A stretch of 64,000 nt of DNA. Origin: Nostoc sp. CHAB 5824. GTDB taxonomy: Bacteria; Cyanobacteriota; Cyanobacteriia; Cyanobacteriales; Nostocaceae. The DNA lies in NCBI RefSeq assembly GCF_020829665.1, contig NZ_JAIVFT010000007.1, positions 1 through 64,000 on the forward strand. The letters are read 5' to 3'. Below, piece by piece: positions 35,346 through 43,732 of this stretch (its first letter is position 1; every line of letters begins with the position of its first letter). The translations under genes and the position numbers were made by a program. Under the pieces are notes generated by a model that saw only the letters and a list, made by a program, of their open reading frames with translations, made no database searches and had not been told where the DNA came from.

Positions 35346-36302
35346 ATGACTAAAAGGTTTTCTTCGCCTCGATTATTAGTGTCTGCGAGACTCATCACCT
35401 TTGCTCAGACTGCGTTTGGCGCTGCGTTCGCCTTTGGCGTTGCCCCTTGGGCAATCGCACTTAATTTGTGGGTAAATCCCTCATTGGCTGGCGATCCGTT
35501 TCGCAATCGTGAACCTCATCAAATTGGCGACCAAACAGAAGCCGCTTTTAAGGCGATTTTCCAACAGGGTAACTATCCAGCAGCAGAGCGTTATCTGCAA
35601 CAAGCACTATCCAAAGAGCCAAATGAACCTCTAGCTTATGCTATGAATGCATCTTTAGCATACGGAAATAAGGATTGGGCTAAACTAAGTACCTACAGTC
35701 AGAAAACTCTAGAAACCGGACAAAAACTGATTTCTAGCGATCCATTGCGTGGTAATTTATACACTGCTGTTGGTCATTTTTTAAAGGGTGCAGTAGTTCT
35801 TACCCGTGAGGGTACAGTCAACGGTGTACCACAAGCCTTTAGTCGGTTGCGGCAAGTTTATGAATATTTAGACAAAGCTGAAGCAATTTCTGCCAACGAT
35901 CCAGAACTAAATTTAATCAAAGGTTATATGGATTTACTGTTAGCGGTTAATTTGCCTTTTGCTAGTCCAGATCAGGCAATTGGACGCTTAGAACAAAATG
36001 CTTCTCCTCAGTACCTAGTGGATCGGGGTATTGCTCTTGCTTACCGGGATTTAAAAAGGTATCCACAGGCATTAGAGTATGTCAACCGGGCGATTAAAAC
36101 CACATCAGATAATCCAGAAATTTATTATCTCAAAGCCCAAATCCTTAAACAACTGGGGCAAAAAGAAAAAAGCCAGGAGATGATCCAGGAAGCGATCGCT
36201 AATTTTGACAAAGCATTGACTAAAAAATCCCAACTTCCAGGGGATTTAGTCAAACAAATTCAGAGTGAACGCAGCCGTGCTGTTAGCCTGAAGAATTCTT
36301 AG
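35346..36302 (+). CDS. Exported TPR protein (Sll0314/Alr1548-like)
   Basis: The protein is 318 residues. The N-terminus is a long hydrophobic leader (residues about 10-40) resembling a signal peptide. TPR-like helix pairs follow (AAFKAIFQQGNYPAAERYLQ, AYGNKDWAKLSTYSQKTL, then YPQALEYVNRAIKTTSDNPE and YYLKAQILKQLGQKEKSQEM). It looks like the cyanobacterial TPR family named after Sll0314/Alr1548, whose function is not established. Within the leader, codons about 19-38 are encoded by a gcgtttggcgctgcgttcgc-type dispersed repeat, so repeat DNA forms the hydrophobic core. Confidence 0.8.
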   Translation: MTKRFSSPRLLVSARLITFAQTAFGAAFAFGVAPWAIALNLWVNPSLAGDPFRNREPHQIGDQTEAAFKAIFQQGNYPAAERYLQQALSKEPNEPLAYAMNASLAYGNKDWAKLSTYSQKTLETGQKLISSDPLRGNLYTAVGHFLKGAVVLTREGTVNGVPQAFSRLRQVYEYLDKAEAISANDPELNLIKGYMDLLLAVNLPFASPDQAIGRLEQNASPQYLVDRGIALAYRDLKRYPQALEYVNRAIKTTSDNPEIYYLKAQILKQLGQKEKSQEMIQEAIANFDKALTKKSQLPGDLVKQIQSERSRAVSLKNS

Positions 36303-36369
36303 CCCCGATTCCCCACTCCCCACTTTGATATGCTTATTTGCAGAAGAGTAATTGAGATATTAGACCAAA

Positions 36370-36822
36370 ATGCAGATTCAGTTCCGCGAAATTAATCCTT
36401 TTGATGTGTGGATTTGGCTAAAATTCAGCACAAATCCTTCTGCGCGTGAAAAGCAATATGTAGAAGAAGTTTTCAATTCCTGGTTTTATTTGGGTAAATT
36501 GGGTGGATTTAATGCAGAAAATCTTCAGGTGCAGGACACTGGACTCGATATCAGCTACATGAATTATGATGAGCAAGGGTATGACAAAAGCTTGCTAGCA
36601 CTGATGCACAACATTGGTGAGTTTGAATATGAGGGTCAGTGGGGGCGTTGTTGGTTTGACTTAGGAACCAGTGATGCGATCGCTCTGGATATTTTAATCA
36701 ACGCCCTCACACAGCTAAGTCAGGAATATGTCACCATCGAAGAATTATACATCGGTGGCGAAAATCCAGATTGGCCTATTGAGGATAGCGAAAGCCGTCC
36801 TCACTCTATTTACGATAATTAG
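36370..36822 (+). CDS. DUF3531 family protein
   Basis: The protein is 150 residues and opens with the family-like QIQFREINPFDVWIWLKFST, rich in aromatic and acidic residues. Other conserved-looking segments are EEVFNSWFYLGKLGGFN and WGRCWFDLGTSDAIALDILI. Such proteins occur across cyanobacteria and plant plastids; the role is unknown to me. There is no signal peptide or membrane helix. It precedes the Nudix gene by only 8 bases, so the two are probably cotranscribed. Confidence 0.85.
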   Translation: MQIQFREINPFDVWIWLKFSTNPSAREKQYVEEVFNSWFYLGKLGGFNAENLQVQDTGLDISYMNYDEQGYDKSLLALMHNIGEFEYEGQWGRCWFDLGTSDAIALDILINALTQLSQEYVTIEELYIGGENPDWPIEDSESRPHSIYDN

Positions 36823-36830
36823 TTACCAAA

Positions 36831-37262
36831 ATGAATAAAGCAGGCGAAATTCGGGTAATAGCCTTGGGGCTAATTCGGGATGGCGAACGCATATTTCTTT
36901 CTGAAGGCTACGATCCTGTAAAGCAAGAAACATTTTATCGGGCTTTAGGCGGTGGTGTCGAATTTGGCGAAACCAGCCACGAAGCCTTAGAACGCGAGTT
37001 TCAAGAAGAAATTCAGGCATATTTAACGAATATTAAATATTTAGGTTGTATAGAGAACCTGTTTACATTTAATGGTAGGCAAGGTCATGAAATTATTCAG
37101 CTTTATCAATGTGACTTTGCTGATTCCAAATTTTATCAACTGGAAAGTTTAGTTTTTTCAGAATCACAAACTCATAAACATAGAGCGTTATGGATGGATA
37201 TCTCTCGGTTCAAATCTGGGGAATTCAGATTAGTACCTGAAGTCTTTTTTGAATATTTATAA
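36831..37262 (+). CDS. Nudix hydrolase
   Basis: The protein is 143 residues with a complete Nudix box, GGGVEFGETSHEALEREFQE followed by EI, in the Gx5Ex7REUxEE pattern that binds Mg and cleaves nucleoside-diphosphate-X bonds. The flanking strands (IRVIALGLIRDGERIFL, WMDISRF) fit the fold. The substrate cannot be deduced. Its stop codon overlaps the end of the opposing truncated RelE-like frame, so a rearrangement breakpoint lies exactly at the gene end. Confidence 0.92.
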   Translation: MNKAGEIRVIALGLIRDGERIFLSEGYDPVKQETFYRALGGGVEFGETSHEALEREFQEEIQAYLTNIKYLGCIENLFTFNGRQGHEIIQLYQCDFADSKFYQLESLVFSESQTHKHRALWMDISRFKSGEFRLVPEVFFEYL

Positions 37263-37418
37263 AGAAGATGGTAGTTCTGGATGTACTTTTTTGAAGCGCA
37301 AGTTTGGATGGTTCGGATTTTCTTTGAAGAGGCGGTATGCCTCACGCGTTTGCTCTTGAACTTGTTCAGGTAGAGCAGCAGACCCTTGACGAAACTGAGC
37401 GGTTATACGTGACTTCAC
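37257..37418 (-). pseudogene. C-terminally truncated RelE/ParE-type toxin
   Basis: Starting from GTG at 37418, the frame reads VKSRITAQFRQGSAALPEQV, then an EQTREAYRLFKENPNHPNLR segment, then FKKVHPELPSSL and stop at 53 residues. That is the N-terminal half of a RelE-like toxin, which normally has about 90 residues. The catalytic C-terminal strands are missing, cut at the junction with the Nudix gene. The start overlaps the antitoxin stop by four bases (gtga), the standard coupled arrangement. It is almost certainly inactive. Confidence 0.75.
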
Positions 37419-37633
37419 AATGTATCTGGATCTAACTCTTGGGTTTTACCTGCACGGTATTCAGCCATTGCCTCGGCTGCAAGTTTGGCAAGTATGTCTG
37501 GAGAACGGGCAAAAGTTTCATCCCAATGGCGTTCATCTTCTAGTTCTGCCAAAATCATCGCCGCGATCGCATCTTGTTCATTGGCAGGCAAATTTTTTAG
37601 TTTAGCGATCGCTTGTTCAAGTAGCTCAGTCAT
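37415..37633 (-). CDS. RelB/ParD-like antitoxin of a broken toxin pair
   Basis: The protein is 72 residues, acidic and helical (EQAIAKLKNLPANEQDAIAA, then MILAELEDERHWDETFARSP). It is typical of the short antitoxins paired with RelE-type toxins in cyanobacteria. A C-terminal tail (EAMAEYRAGKTQELDPD) would contact the toxin. The downstream toxin frame overlaps by four bases but is truncated, so this gene survives as a solitary antitoxin. No DNA-binding motif is obvious. Confidence 0.72.
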   Translation of the reverse strand: MTELLEQAIAKLKNLPANEQDAIAAMILAELEDERHWDETFARSPDILAKLAAEAMAEYRAGKTQELDPDTL

Positions 37634-37735
37634 AGCTGTTAATCGTTACAAAAGTCATACTATAAATTATCTCTGCTTGTAGTCTGTAGGGGTGGTTAGG
37701 GTGCGATCGCTCTAATCAACGCTCAAACGATTCCA

Positions 37736-37945
37736 TTAAAGTAAATCTTCTTCAGATAGCTGGGCTATTTTCATCAAGGCTTTCAAGGTTCCAACTTTCA
37801 AATCTTGATTGCGGTGAACAGGAATTGACAGAATTTTTTGTACTTCAGGGTTTTCATAAATATGATGACTGCCAGTAATTCTTTGCAAAACCCAACCTTT
37901 TTGCTCCACAATCTTACAAAGTTGCTTTCCAGAAATCGATTTTAT
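37736..37945 (-). CDS. hicA: HicA-type toxin with an ATA start position
   Basis: The frame encodes a full HicA (69 residues): KSISGKQLCKIVEQKGWVLQ, then RITGSHHIYENPEVQKILSI with the catalytic His in GSHH, then PVHRNQDLKVGTLKALMKIA and the usual tail. The double-stranded-RNA-binding-like fold cleaves mRNA. At the position where relatives have ATG, overlapping the hicB stop as ATGA, this sequence has ATAA. The hicB stop is kept, but the hicA codon is ATA, and no ATG, GTG or TTG lies at the N-terminus. Translation would be very weak or absent. Confidence 0.7.
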   Translation of the reverse strand: MKSISGKQLCKIVEQKGWVLQRITGSHHIYENPEVQKILSIPVHRNQDLKVGTLKALMKIAQLSEEDLL

Positions 37946-38145
37946 ACAGCAATTTTGACAACTTGATCTGTTGACTCAATTGCATTACGACTGTTAGCAA
38001 CTTCAAGCCAACCTTCAATAGCGTCCTTTAAATTAGCCATTACCTCTTCTATGGTGTCTCCTTCGGTAATACAACCGGGAAGCGCGGGAACCTCTGCCCA
38101 ATAGCCGCCTTCTTCTGCTGGATGAATGATTGCTCTGATTTTCAT
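37942..38145 (-). CDS. hicB: HicB-type antitoxin
   Basis: The 67-residue product is a compact HicB (IRAIIHPAEEGGYWAEVPAL, then PGCITEGDTIEEVMANLKDA, ending DQVVKIAV) without the DNA-binding extension, as in many cyanobacterial HicBs. The order hicB-hicA is the reverse of the classical hicAB pair but is common in cyanobacteria. Its TAA stop overlaps the initiation codon position of hicA by two bases. It should neutralise HicA if any is made. Confidence 0.85.
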   Translation of the reverse strand: MKIRAIIHPAEEGGYWAEVPALPGCITEGDTIEEVMANLKDAIEGWLEVANSRNAIESTDQVVKIAV

Positions 38146-38499
38146 ATACTTTTTGAGCTAATTTGTGAGAATATGCTAATAACCATACCTGTTTACTTTT
38201 AACTGTGGCTACTCAAATTAATATTGCTATAGTTAAAATAACAGCTGCTTCTGCGATCGCTCCTCATAGCACAAGTAGTTAGGTTTGGGTATAAACAAAT
38301 GTTCGGCTTCCTGCTGTCAACCAAATCTAGGGCAAAGGCAATCATCGCACTAATTGCGATCAAAGTTGAGGAGTTGTTGGAAGGGCGATCGCTGAAGGTA
38401 GGACGTAGCCCATCGCTTTCTCACTGCTAAAACTGCACAAATACTCTCTTAAATATCCACTTCAACGTATTTGTTAGAGCAACACTTGGGTTCATCACA
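38146..38499. other. Intergenic region between hicB and macro-TIR gene
   Basis: There are 354 bases with several GCGATCGC-type sites and a fragment of the dispersed repeat family (gaaggtaggacgtagcccat). I see no gene here. Confidence 0.5.
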
Positions 38500-39522
38500 T
38501 CATAGAGTTGCTAAAATTTCCTTGCAGGCTTTCCGAAGCTTATCTTGATCAGCTTCACGACAATCGATGAATTGAATAAGCCTCATATAAGTTGGTAACT
38601 CTGCGCTATATAGATAAATCGGTAATAAAACACTATCTTCTGAGTTACGATGCCTGAAGACCGCAATATTGAACTCCTCTTTACAAACCTTTGAACTTAC
38701 ATAAGTGGGTGAATATACAGCCACAACTTTGCGGCAATCATCAAGGGCATCGTAAAGCTCTTGCTGCCAAGATACCCCTGTATTAAGATTTTTACGGTCA
38801 AGAAAAATACGAAGATTTGGGCGCTGCCGATGAAGCTCTTCAGCTAAAAAAATGACCTCATCCATATTGAGGTGAGAATAGCTAATAAAAAGATCGTACT
38901 TGAATTTAGAACTTGATTTCACAAAAGATCCCAAATAATTTCGCTTTAAAACCGAAAAAGCACCTTTGAGTTCAGCAGCCTTAAGTTCTGAGTATTCAAC
39001 AATCTTCAAGCTTTCAACTGGTAAGCCCAGAGCCAGCCAATGGGCTGCCGCATCTAAGAGTGGTTCAAGTATATCGAGTAACGGCACACCTTGATTGCCT
39101 GTTGCTACTAAGGGCATAGCGATACTCGTAATTGAGGGACTTTCATTAACAAAAGGCATTAAGCTTTGAAATATCTCTCCGACAACTTCAGATGGCTTAC
39201 CACGCATGTGTGGCTCGAAGCATAGAATACGCTTGAATTGAATACCGGGATCAGACGAATTAATCTCCTGTGACATCCAGCACGAAAATGATTTACGTAA
39301 ATCAACTGCCTTTGTCTCAGCTAATTTAGCGACAGAAATACTTTTGCGATGAAGAGCGCCAATTAACGATCTAGATGTTGGTACATAGTTATCAGGAAAT
39401 GCAGATACCACTAGTATGTCAACGGCTTCTTCAACAGGTATTTCTGTTAAGTCGCCATAATATATCTTTATATATTTATTTTTGGAGCCATACTGTATCT
39501 TTAACTCGTCAAGCAGCTTCAT
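38500..39522 (-). CDS. Macro-like domain fused to a TIR domain (putative immune/NAD-metabolising protein)
   Basis: The protein is about 340 residues. The N-terminal half resembles a divergent macro domain (IKIYYGDLTEIPVEEAVDIL, then SIAMPLVATGNQGVPLLDI). The C-terminal half, from about 205, is a TIR domain (KYDLFISYSHLNMDEVIFLA, RIFLDRKNLNTGVSWQQEL, KVVAVYSPTYVSSKVCKEEF) with a Glu near 283 at the NADase position. Macro domains bind ADP-ribose and TIR domains can cleave NAD, so an NAD-based signalling or defence role is plausible (inference). The start at 39522 has an agagg Shine-Dalgarno. The frame stays open upstream into the mfd-derived fragment, so the protein may have lost an N-terminal part. 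Confidence 0.75.
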   Translation of the reverse strand: MKLLDELKIQYGSKNKYIKIYYGDLTEIPVEEAVDILVVSAFPDNYVPTSRSLIGALHRKSISVAKLAETKAVDLRKSFSCWMSQEINSSDPGIQFKRILCFEPHMRGKPSEVVGEIFQSLMPFVNESPSITSIAMPLVATGNQGVPLLDILEPLLDAAAHWLALGLPVESLKIVEYSELKAAELKGAFSVLKRNYLGSFVKSSSKFKYDLFISYSHLNMDEVIFLAEELHRQRPNLRIFLDRKNLNTGVSWQQELYDALDDCRKVVAVYSPTYVSSKVCKEEFNIAVFRHRNSEDSVLLPIYLYSAELPTYMRLIQFIDCREADQDKLRKACKEILATL

Positions 39523-39610
39523 TAGAACCTCTTCACTAAAAATAAATAGTTGTAGATTAAAGTGTGTTTCCCATAATTCTTTCAACCCTTTAGTTGAATT
39601 CAGATCATCA

Positions 39611-39925
39611 AACAACTGCTGTCTCTGGAATCGCACCCTGCATTCTCCCGAAAGCATCAATGAAATTCTGTAATTGTTGATCTGCTTTAAAAACTCCTAA
39701 CCCGCGTACCGTTACTTTACCAGGAGAATACACAAAGCGCGTCTTGAGATTATCTGGTAAATTCGCAGCCAATAAATTCCAAGCTGGTTTCTCCATTGGT
39801 ATTTCTAAAACAACGTGCTACTTGTTTTCTGGTTTAATGTAGCTAAATCCAAGTTTTTCGCCAACTGTTTGAGTTCCATGACTCGCAAAAGTTGATTTGC
39901 AGATACTGGTAAAGTAGCATAGCGA
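39611..39925 (-). pseudogene. Decayed duplicate of the mfd 3' end
   Basis: About 315 bases match the 3' end of mfd (43740-44055) at high identity in the same orientation. The last 60 codons still read [20 protein letters not shown] and then [10 protein letters not shown]. An in-frame TAG replaces a Gln codon of mfd (gtgctacttg on the plus strand), and a one-base deletion shifts the frame further upstream. It is not functional as a protein. Confidence 0.9.
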
Positions 39926-40003
39926 TCGCTCTCTATAACAAAACTAGTAGAGTTTGAGACAGTTCTACAATAAAAACAAAGACGTTGAGGTTGAACTAAC
40001 CTA

Positions 40004-40525
40004 ATGGGTGTACCTGAAACAAACCCAAATATACCAATGCTTTCACCAAGCCTCTACGAAACTGATTTTTACGCTTGGACACAGGAACAAGTAACTTTAC
40101 TTCGCAATGAGCAGTGGAGTCAGATTGATCTGCAAAATCTGATTGAGGAGATTCAATCTTTGGGTAAACAGCAACGTCAAGAACTGCGAAACCGTTTTAG
40201 TGTGTTGATTGGACATTTACTAAAATGGCATTACCAGTCAGGGCGTCGTAGCCGTAGCTGGTTAGCAACACTTCGTATTCAACGCTTAGATATTGCTGAA
40301 CTGCTCGAAGACAATCCTAGCCTAAAGCCCTACCTTGAAGAAGCACTTCGCAAAGCCTACCTTAAAGGTGTCGAATTAGCTGTTGGAGAAACAGATTTGC
40401 CTAAGCGGACTTTTCCAGTAGAGTGTCCTTACAGTTTGGTAGAGATTATGGACTATGACTTCTATCCCGGTGAACCAAGCAAGTTGGTAGATGAATTAGA
40501 GCAGGAAGTTGATTCTGAACACTGA
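40004..40525 (+). CDS. DUF29 family protein
   Basis: The 173-residue soluble protein has the DUF29 layout: LYETDFYAWTQEQVTLLRN, then LQNLIEEIQSLGKQQRQELR, LIGHLLKWHYQSGRRSRSW and the C-terminal CPYSLVEIMDYDFYP. The family is abundant and multicopy in cyanobacteria; its function is unknown, although structures suggest a helical bundle. It lies just outside the mfd duplicate, inside the segment bracketed by the two mfd copies. Confidence 0.88.
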   Translation: MGVPETNPNIPMLSPSLYETDFYAWTQEQVTLLRNEQWSQIDLQNLIEEIQSLGKQQRQELRNRFSVLIGHLLKWHYQSGRRSRSWLATLRIQRLDIAELLEDNPSLKPYLEEALRKAYLKGVELAVGETDLPKRTFPVECPYSLVEIMDYDFYPGEPSKLVDELEQEVDSEH

Positions 40526-41094
40526 CAGACAAACTGTATTCTTCCTACCGACTTTTTGAAAGAGCTTTTTGTAAACTTTCTTTCTGTGATTGACTTAAGT
40601 ATTCATGGTTGTCATAAGCAAGTCGGCACGATAAAACTTATGTATATTTAGTTTTGTAAAAGCTGGTAAATGACTAATTTCTAAGCTTTTTCCTGATTTG
40701 ATATTTCGTCACATAGATTGATTTTTTAAAGCCGAAATTTAGATGTGGAACAGCTTACTGGCAAAGTATATCTTTACAGGTGGTGTGGGTGGCGTTGGCG
40801 TAGCCCACCGTACCCTTCGGGAAGCAAGCTACGCGTAGCGTCTGTCTGCAACACGCTGCGCGAACGCAGAGAAGGTATCGCTTTGTTTTCAATACATACA
40901 CAATCAAAATTTTTAAAAGCGATAAATAGTTGACTAGCCTCTTAATATGCTGTAAGTTGATGTCTTGTAAGCTAATCTGTAAAATAAACAAAAAATCAAC
41001 AAGCAAGACTCTCGATATTACTAGAGTTTTGATGAGGTTTTCTTGTAATTCCAGCATTGACGATAAATAAAATATTTAAATTCGGAGAGTTGCG
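40526..41094. other. Intergenic region upstream of ggt
   Basis: There are 569 bases. The central part holds a gcgtagcg-type repeat block (40788-40880). Before ggt, a Shine-Dalgarno-like ggagag sits four bases ahead of its TTG start. I see no gene on either strand. Confidence 0.55.
40788..40880. repeat. Dispersed palindromic repeat block
   Basis: The sequence ggtggcgttggcgtagccca, cccttcgggaagcaagctac, then gcgtagcgtctg and acgctgcgcgaacgcagaga forms several overlapping hairpins. It is the largest example in the window of the gcgtagcg family. Confidence 0.75.
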
Positions 41095-42858
41095 TTGACT
41101 ACAGCATCTAAGTTTGCGTTAAATACTTGTTTGCTCCCTCTCACACTCAGTGCTACCCTCTTGCCAGCTATCATAGGCAAAACCCAAAACCCTCCTCCAC
41201 CAGAGGCTGGAAGTGGTCGAGTTGAGCGTGAAGCTGTTCGCACAAATAAGTATGTAGTGGTAGCTGCAAATCCACTAGCATCAGCAGCAGGACGTGATGT
41301 TCTACGTCGTGGAGGTAGTGCTATAGATGCTGCTATTGCCGTTCAAATGGTACTGACGTTGGTAGAGCCACAATCTTCAGGTATTGGTGGTGGTGCTTTC
41401 CTTGTTTACTACGATGCCAAAACGAAGAAGTTGCTCACTTATGATGGTCGAGAAACTGCACCGGCTGCGGCTAAACCAGATCGCTTTCTTGATGCCAATG
41501 GCAAACCCTTACAGTTTTATGATGCTGTTGTCGGAGGTAAATCTGTAGGTGTGCCTGGGGTGTTACGAATGCTAGAGTTGGCACACAAAAAATATGGCAA
41601 GTTACCTTGGTCTCAACTGTTTCAAGGAGCTATCCAACTGTCTGAACAAGGTTTTCCACTTTCACCACGTTTGTACACTCTGCTAAGTAAGGATCAATAT
41701 CTATCTCGCAACGAGCCAGCTAAGAGCTATTTCTATCAACCCGATGGTACACCCAAGCCAGTTGGTACAAGATTGGTCAATCAGTCTTTGGCAGAGGTAT
41801 TGCGTCAGATTGCCAAAGGAGGCGCTAATGCCTTTTATCAAGGAAATATTGCTAAAGACATAGTAGATACGGTGAGGCAAGCAGCTGTACCAGGTGACTT
41901 AACCACCACTGATTTAGTGCAATATCAAGCTAAACTGCGAGAGCCAGTTTGTGGTACTTATCGCATTTACAAAGTTTGCGGCATGGGGCCTCCAACTTCG
42001 GGTGGTTTAACCGTACTGCAAATTCTAGGTATTCTTGAACAATTTAATCTGGCAGCTTTAAAGCCAGCTTCGGTAGAAGCAGTCCATTTATTTTCTGAAG
42101 CTGGACGTTTAGCCTATGCTGATAGGAATTTATATATAGCTGATACAGATTTTGTCCCAGTACCAGTCAAAGAATTAATTAATCCTAACTACCTGAAGTT
42201 ACGGGCAGCGATAATCAATCCTGAACGTTCAATCGGTCAAGCCCAAGCAGGGAATCCATTGTTACAGCAAGTATATCCCTTGGGTAAAGATCAATCTAAG
42301 GATTTACCCTCTACTAGTCATTTTTCAATTGTCGATGCGACAGGTAACGCAGTTTCAATGACTACTAGCATTGAAGATGCTTTTGGCTCAAGATTAATGG
42401 TACGAGGCTTCTTACTTAACAACCAACTGACAGATTTCTCTTTTTTACCGATATCAGAAGGAAAACCTGTTGCTAATCGCATAGAAGCCAAGAAACGTCC
42501 TAGAAGCTCAATGGCTCCAATGATGGTCTTTAATCGCAATGGCAAGCTAGTAATGGTAATTGGTTCAGCTGGTGGGCCGCAAATCATTAATTATGTCGCT
42601 AAAGCAATAGTAGGCCATCTGGACTGGGGATTGGATATTCAGCAAACGCTATCTTTGCCAAATTTTGGTAGTCGTAATGGGTCAACTGAACTAGAAGCAA
42701 ATACAGATGTTGCCAACCTGAAACCTGCTTTAGAAGCCAAGGGTCATACAGTCAGCGTTATCCAATTAACCAGTGGTTCCACTGGAATTGTGCTGACTAA
42801 TCAGGGGCTAGTTAGTGGTGCTGATCCACGTCGTGAAGGAGCGCCTTTGGGTGAATAA
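41095..42858 (+). CDS. ggt: Gamma-glutamyltransferase
   Basis: The enzyme transfers or hydrolyses the gamma-glutamyl group of glutathione and related compounds. The 587-residue precursor has a signal-like N-terminus (KFALNTCLLPLTLSATLLPA), the large-subunit signature SSGIGGGAFLVYYD, and the autoprocessing Thr in DLPSTSHFSIVDATGNAVS. The small-subunit motifs RSSMAPMMVF and GSAGGPQII follow. The TTG start at 41095 is supported by ggagag upstream and by the lack of an in-frame ATG that leaves a full leader. It is predicted to act in the periplasm. It is a single gene. Confidence 0.93.
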   Translation: MTTASKFALNTCLLPLTLSATLLPAIIGKTQNPPPPEAGSGRVEREAVRTNKYVVVAANPLASAAGRDVLRRGGSAIDAAIAVQMVLTLVEPQSSGIGGGAFLVYYDAKTKKLLTYDGRETAPAAAKPDRFLDANGKPLQFYDAVVGGKSVGVPGVLRMLELAHKKYGKLPWSQLFQGAIQLSEQGFPLSPRLYTLLSKDQYLSRNEPAKSYFYQPDGTPKPVGTRLVNQSLAEVLRQIAKGGANAFYQGNIAKDIVDTVRQAAVPGDLTTTDLVQYQAKLREPVCGTYRIYKVCGMGPPTSGGLTVLQILGILEQFNLAALKPASVEAVHLFSEAGRLAYADRNLYIADTDFVPVPVKELINPNYLKLRAAIINPERSIGQAQAGNPLLQQVYPLGKDQSKDLPSTSHFSIVDATGNAVSMTTSIEDAFGSRLMVRGFLLNNQLTDFSFLPISEGKPVANRIEAKKRPRSSMAPMMVFNRNGKLVMVIGSAGGPQIINYVAKAIVGHLDWGLDIQQTLSLPNFGSRNGSTELEANTDVANLKPALEAKGHTVSVIQLTSGSTGIVLTNQGLVSGADPRREGAPLGE

Positions 42859-43033
42859 CAGCTAGTGTTGATGATGTTATTAGCTCAGAGTTGGCATTGA
42901 TTATTAGACAGTTAGCTTAATAGCATCCAATAATCAACTAGGTCGATTATAACAAGTGGTATAGCTAGTTTTGAGCAAGTAATTTCTCTTTTTAAATATC
43001 AAAAATTCTTCCATAATTTTCTGGCATAAAACT

Positions 43034-43558
43034 ATGAGATGGTTCCCAAAAATAGCATTTACAACTACTATCAGTATTTTTACGTTGCTAGGAAGTTCAG
43101 TTAACCAAGTACAAGCTGTATCTCTGGACTACACCTTTACACAATCAGGCTGGGAAGGGGGAGGTATCTTGTCTGGTTCATTTTCTGGTGTGGATCAAAA
43201 TAATGATGGGTTAATTTACATAAGTGAGTTAAATAAATTTGATTTAATATTTTCTGGTAACTCCAAAGTTACCCAAGAAAAATGGTTTGGTGTATCTAAT
43301 TTAAGTTCTTTTGGATTTAACTCTAGTAATTCTAAATTAGCTTTCTCAACTTATGAAAATTTAGATGAGTATACTGCTAATATTGTTGGTTTGCCTTATC
43401 TTAATTATATTGGCAAGCCTTTTCTCACTAACTATATTACCTCTTCTGAAATTCAACCGCTTATAGTTGCAAAATCCATTCCAGAACCTACCGTTGGATT
43501 TGCTAGTTTAGCTGCCTTGAGTTTTGGGCTATTACTTAAATTGGGCAAGTCCCGATGA
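43034..43558 (+). CDS. PEP-CTERM exported protein
   Basis: The protein is 174 residues. A signal peptide (residues 1-28, KIAFTTTISIFTLLGSSVNQ ending VQA) is followed by a beta-rich mature part (SLDYTFTQSGWEGGGILSGS, then DQNNDGLIYISELNKFDLIF). The C-terminal IPEPTVGFASLAALSFGLLL and then KLGKSR is a canonical PEP-CTERM tag for sorting by exosortase. It probably ends up in the extracellular matrix. The mature domain resembles the small secreted PEP-CTERM proteins common in cyanobacteria, of unknown role. Confidence 0.88.
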   Translation: MRWFPKIAFTTTISIFTLLGSSVNQVQAVSLDYTFTQSGWEGGGILSGSFSGVDQNNDGLIYISELNKFDLIFSGNSKVTQEKWFGVSNLSSFGFNSSNSKLAFSTYENLDEYTANIVGLPYLNYIGKPFLTNYITSSEIQPLIVAKSIPEPTVGFASLAALSFGLLLKLGKSR

Positions 43559-43591
43559 TGGTCAACATCTGCTACTGTACGATATATCGTC

Positions 43592-43706
43592 AGGACTTAC
43601 GCAAAAATTGCCAAAAAGCTGAATTTATCGAACGCCTTCTCTGTGAGATGCTTCCGCCAAGGCGCAGCGTTTCCAGAGAAGAGTTCGTCGAGTGTGCATA
43701 AGTTCT
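43592..43706. mobile_element. MITE-like element, 115 bp
   Basis: The imperfect terminal inverted repeats are aggacttacgca (43592-43603) and tgcataagttct (43695-43706). The interior includes a dispersed palindrome (gccttctctgtgagatgctt, then ggcgcagcg and agagaag). It lies between the convergent PEP-CTERM and mfd genes. Confidence 0.65.
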
Positions 43707-43732
43707 ATTGATGATTAATCTTTTTCTAACGA

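Noticed and set aside
39523..39660. An upstream extension of the macro-TIR protein to a start at 39660.
   Set aside because: The first codons fall in the mfd duplicate read in a different frame. The ATG at 39522 has a better Shine-Dalgarno. Residues 16-46 of the extension could still be a genuine leftover, as noted.
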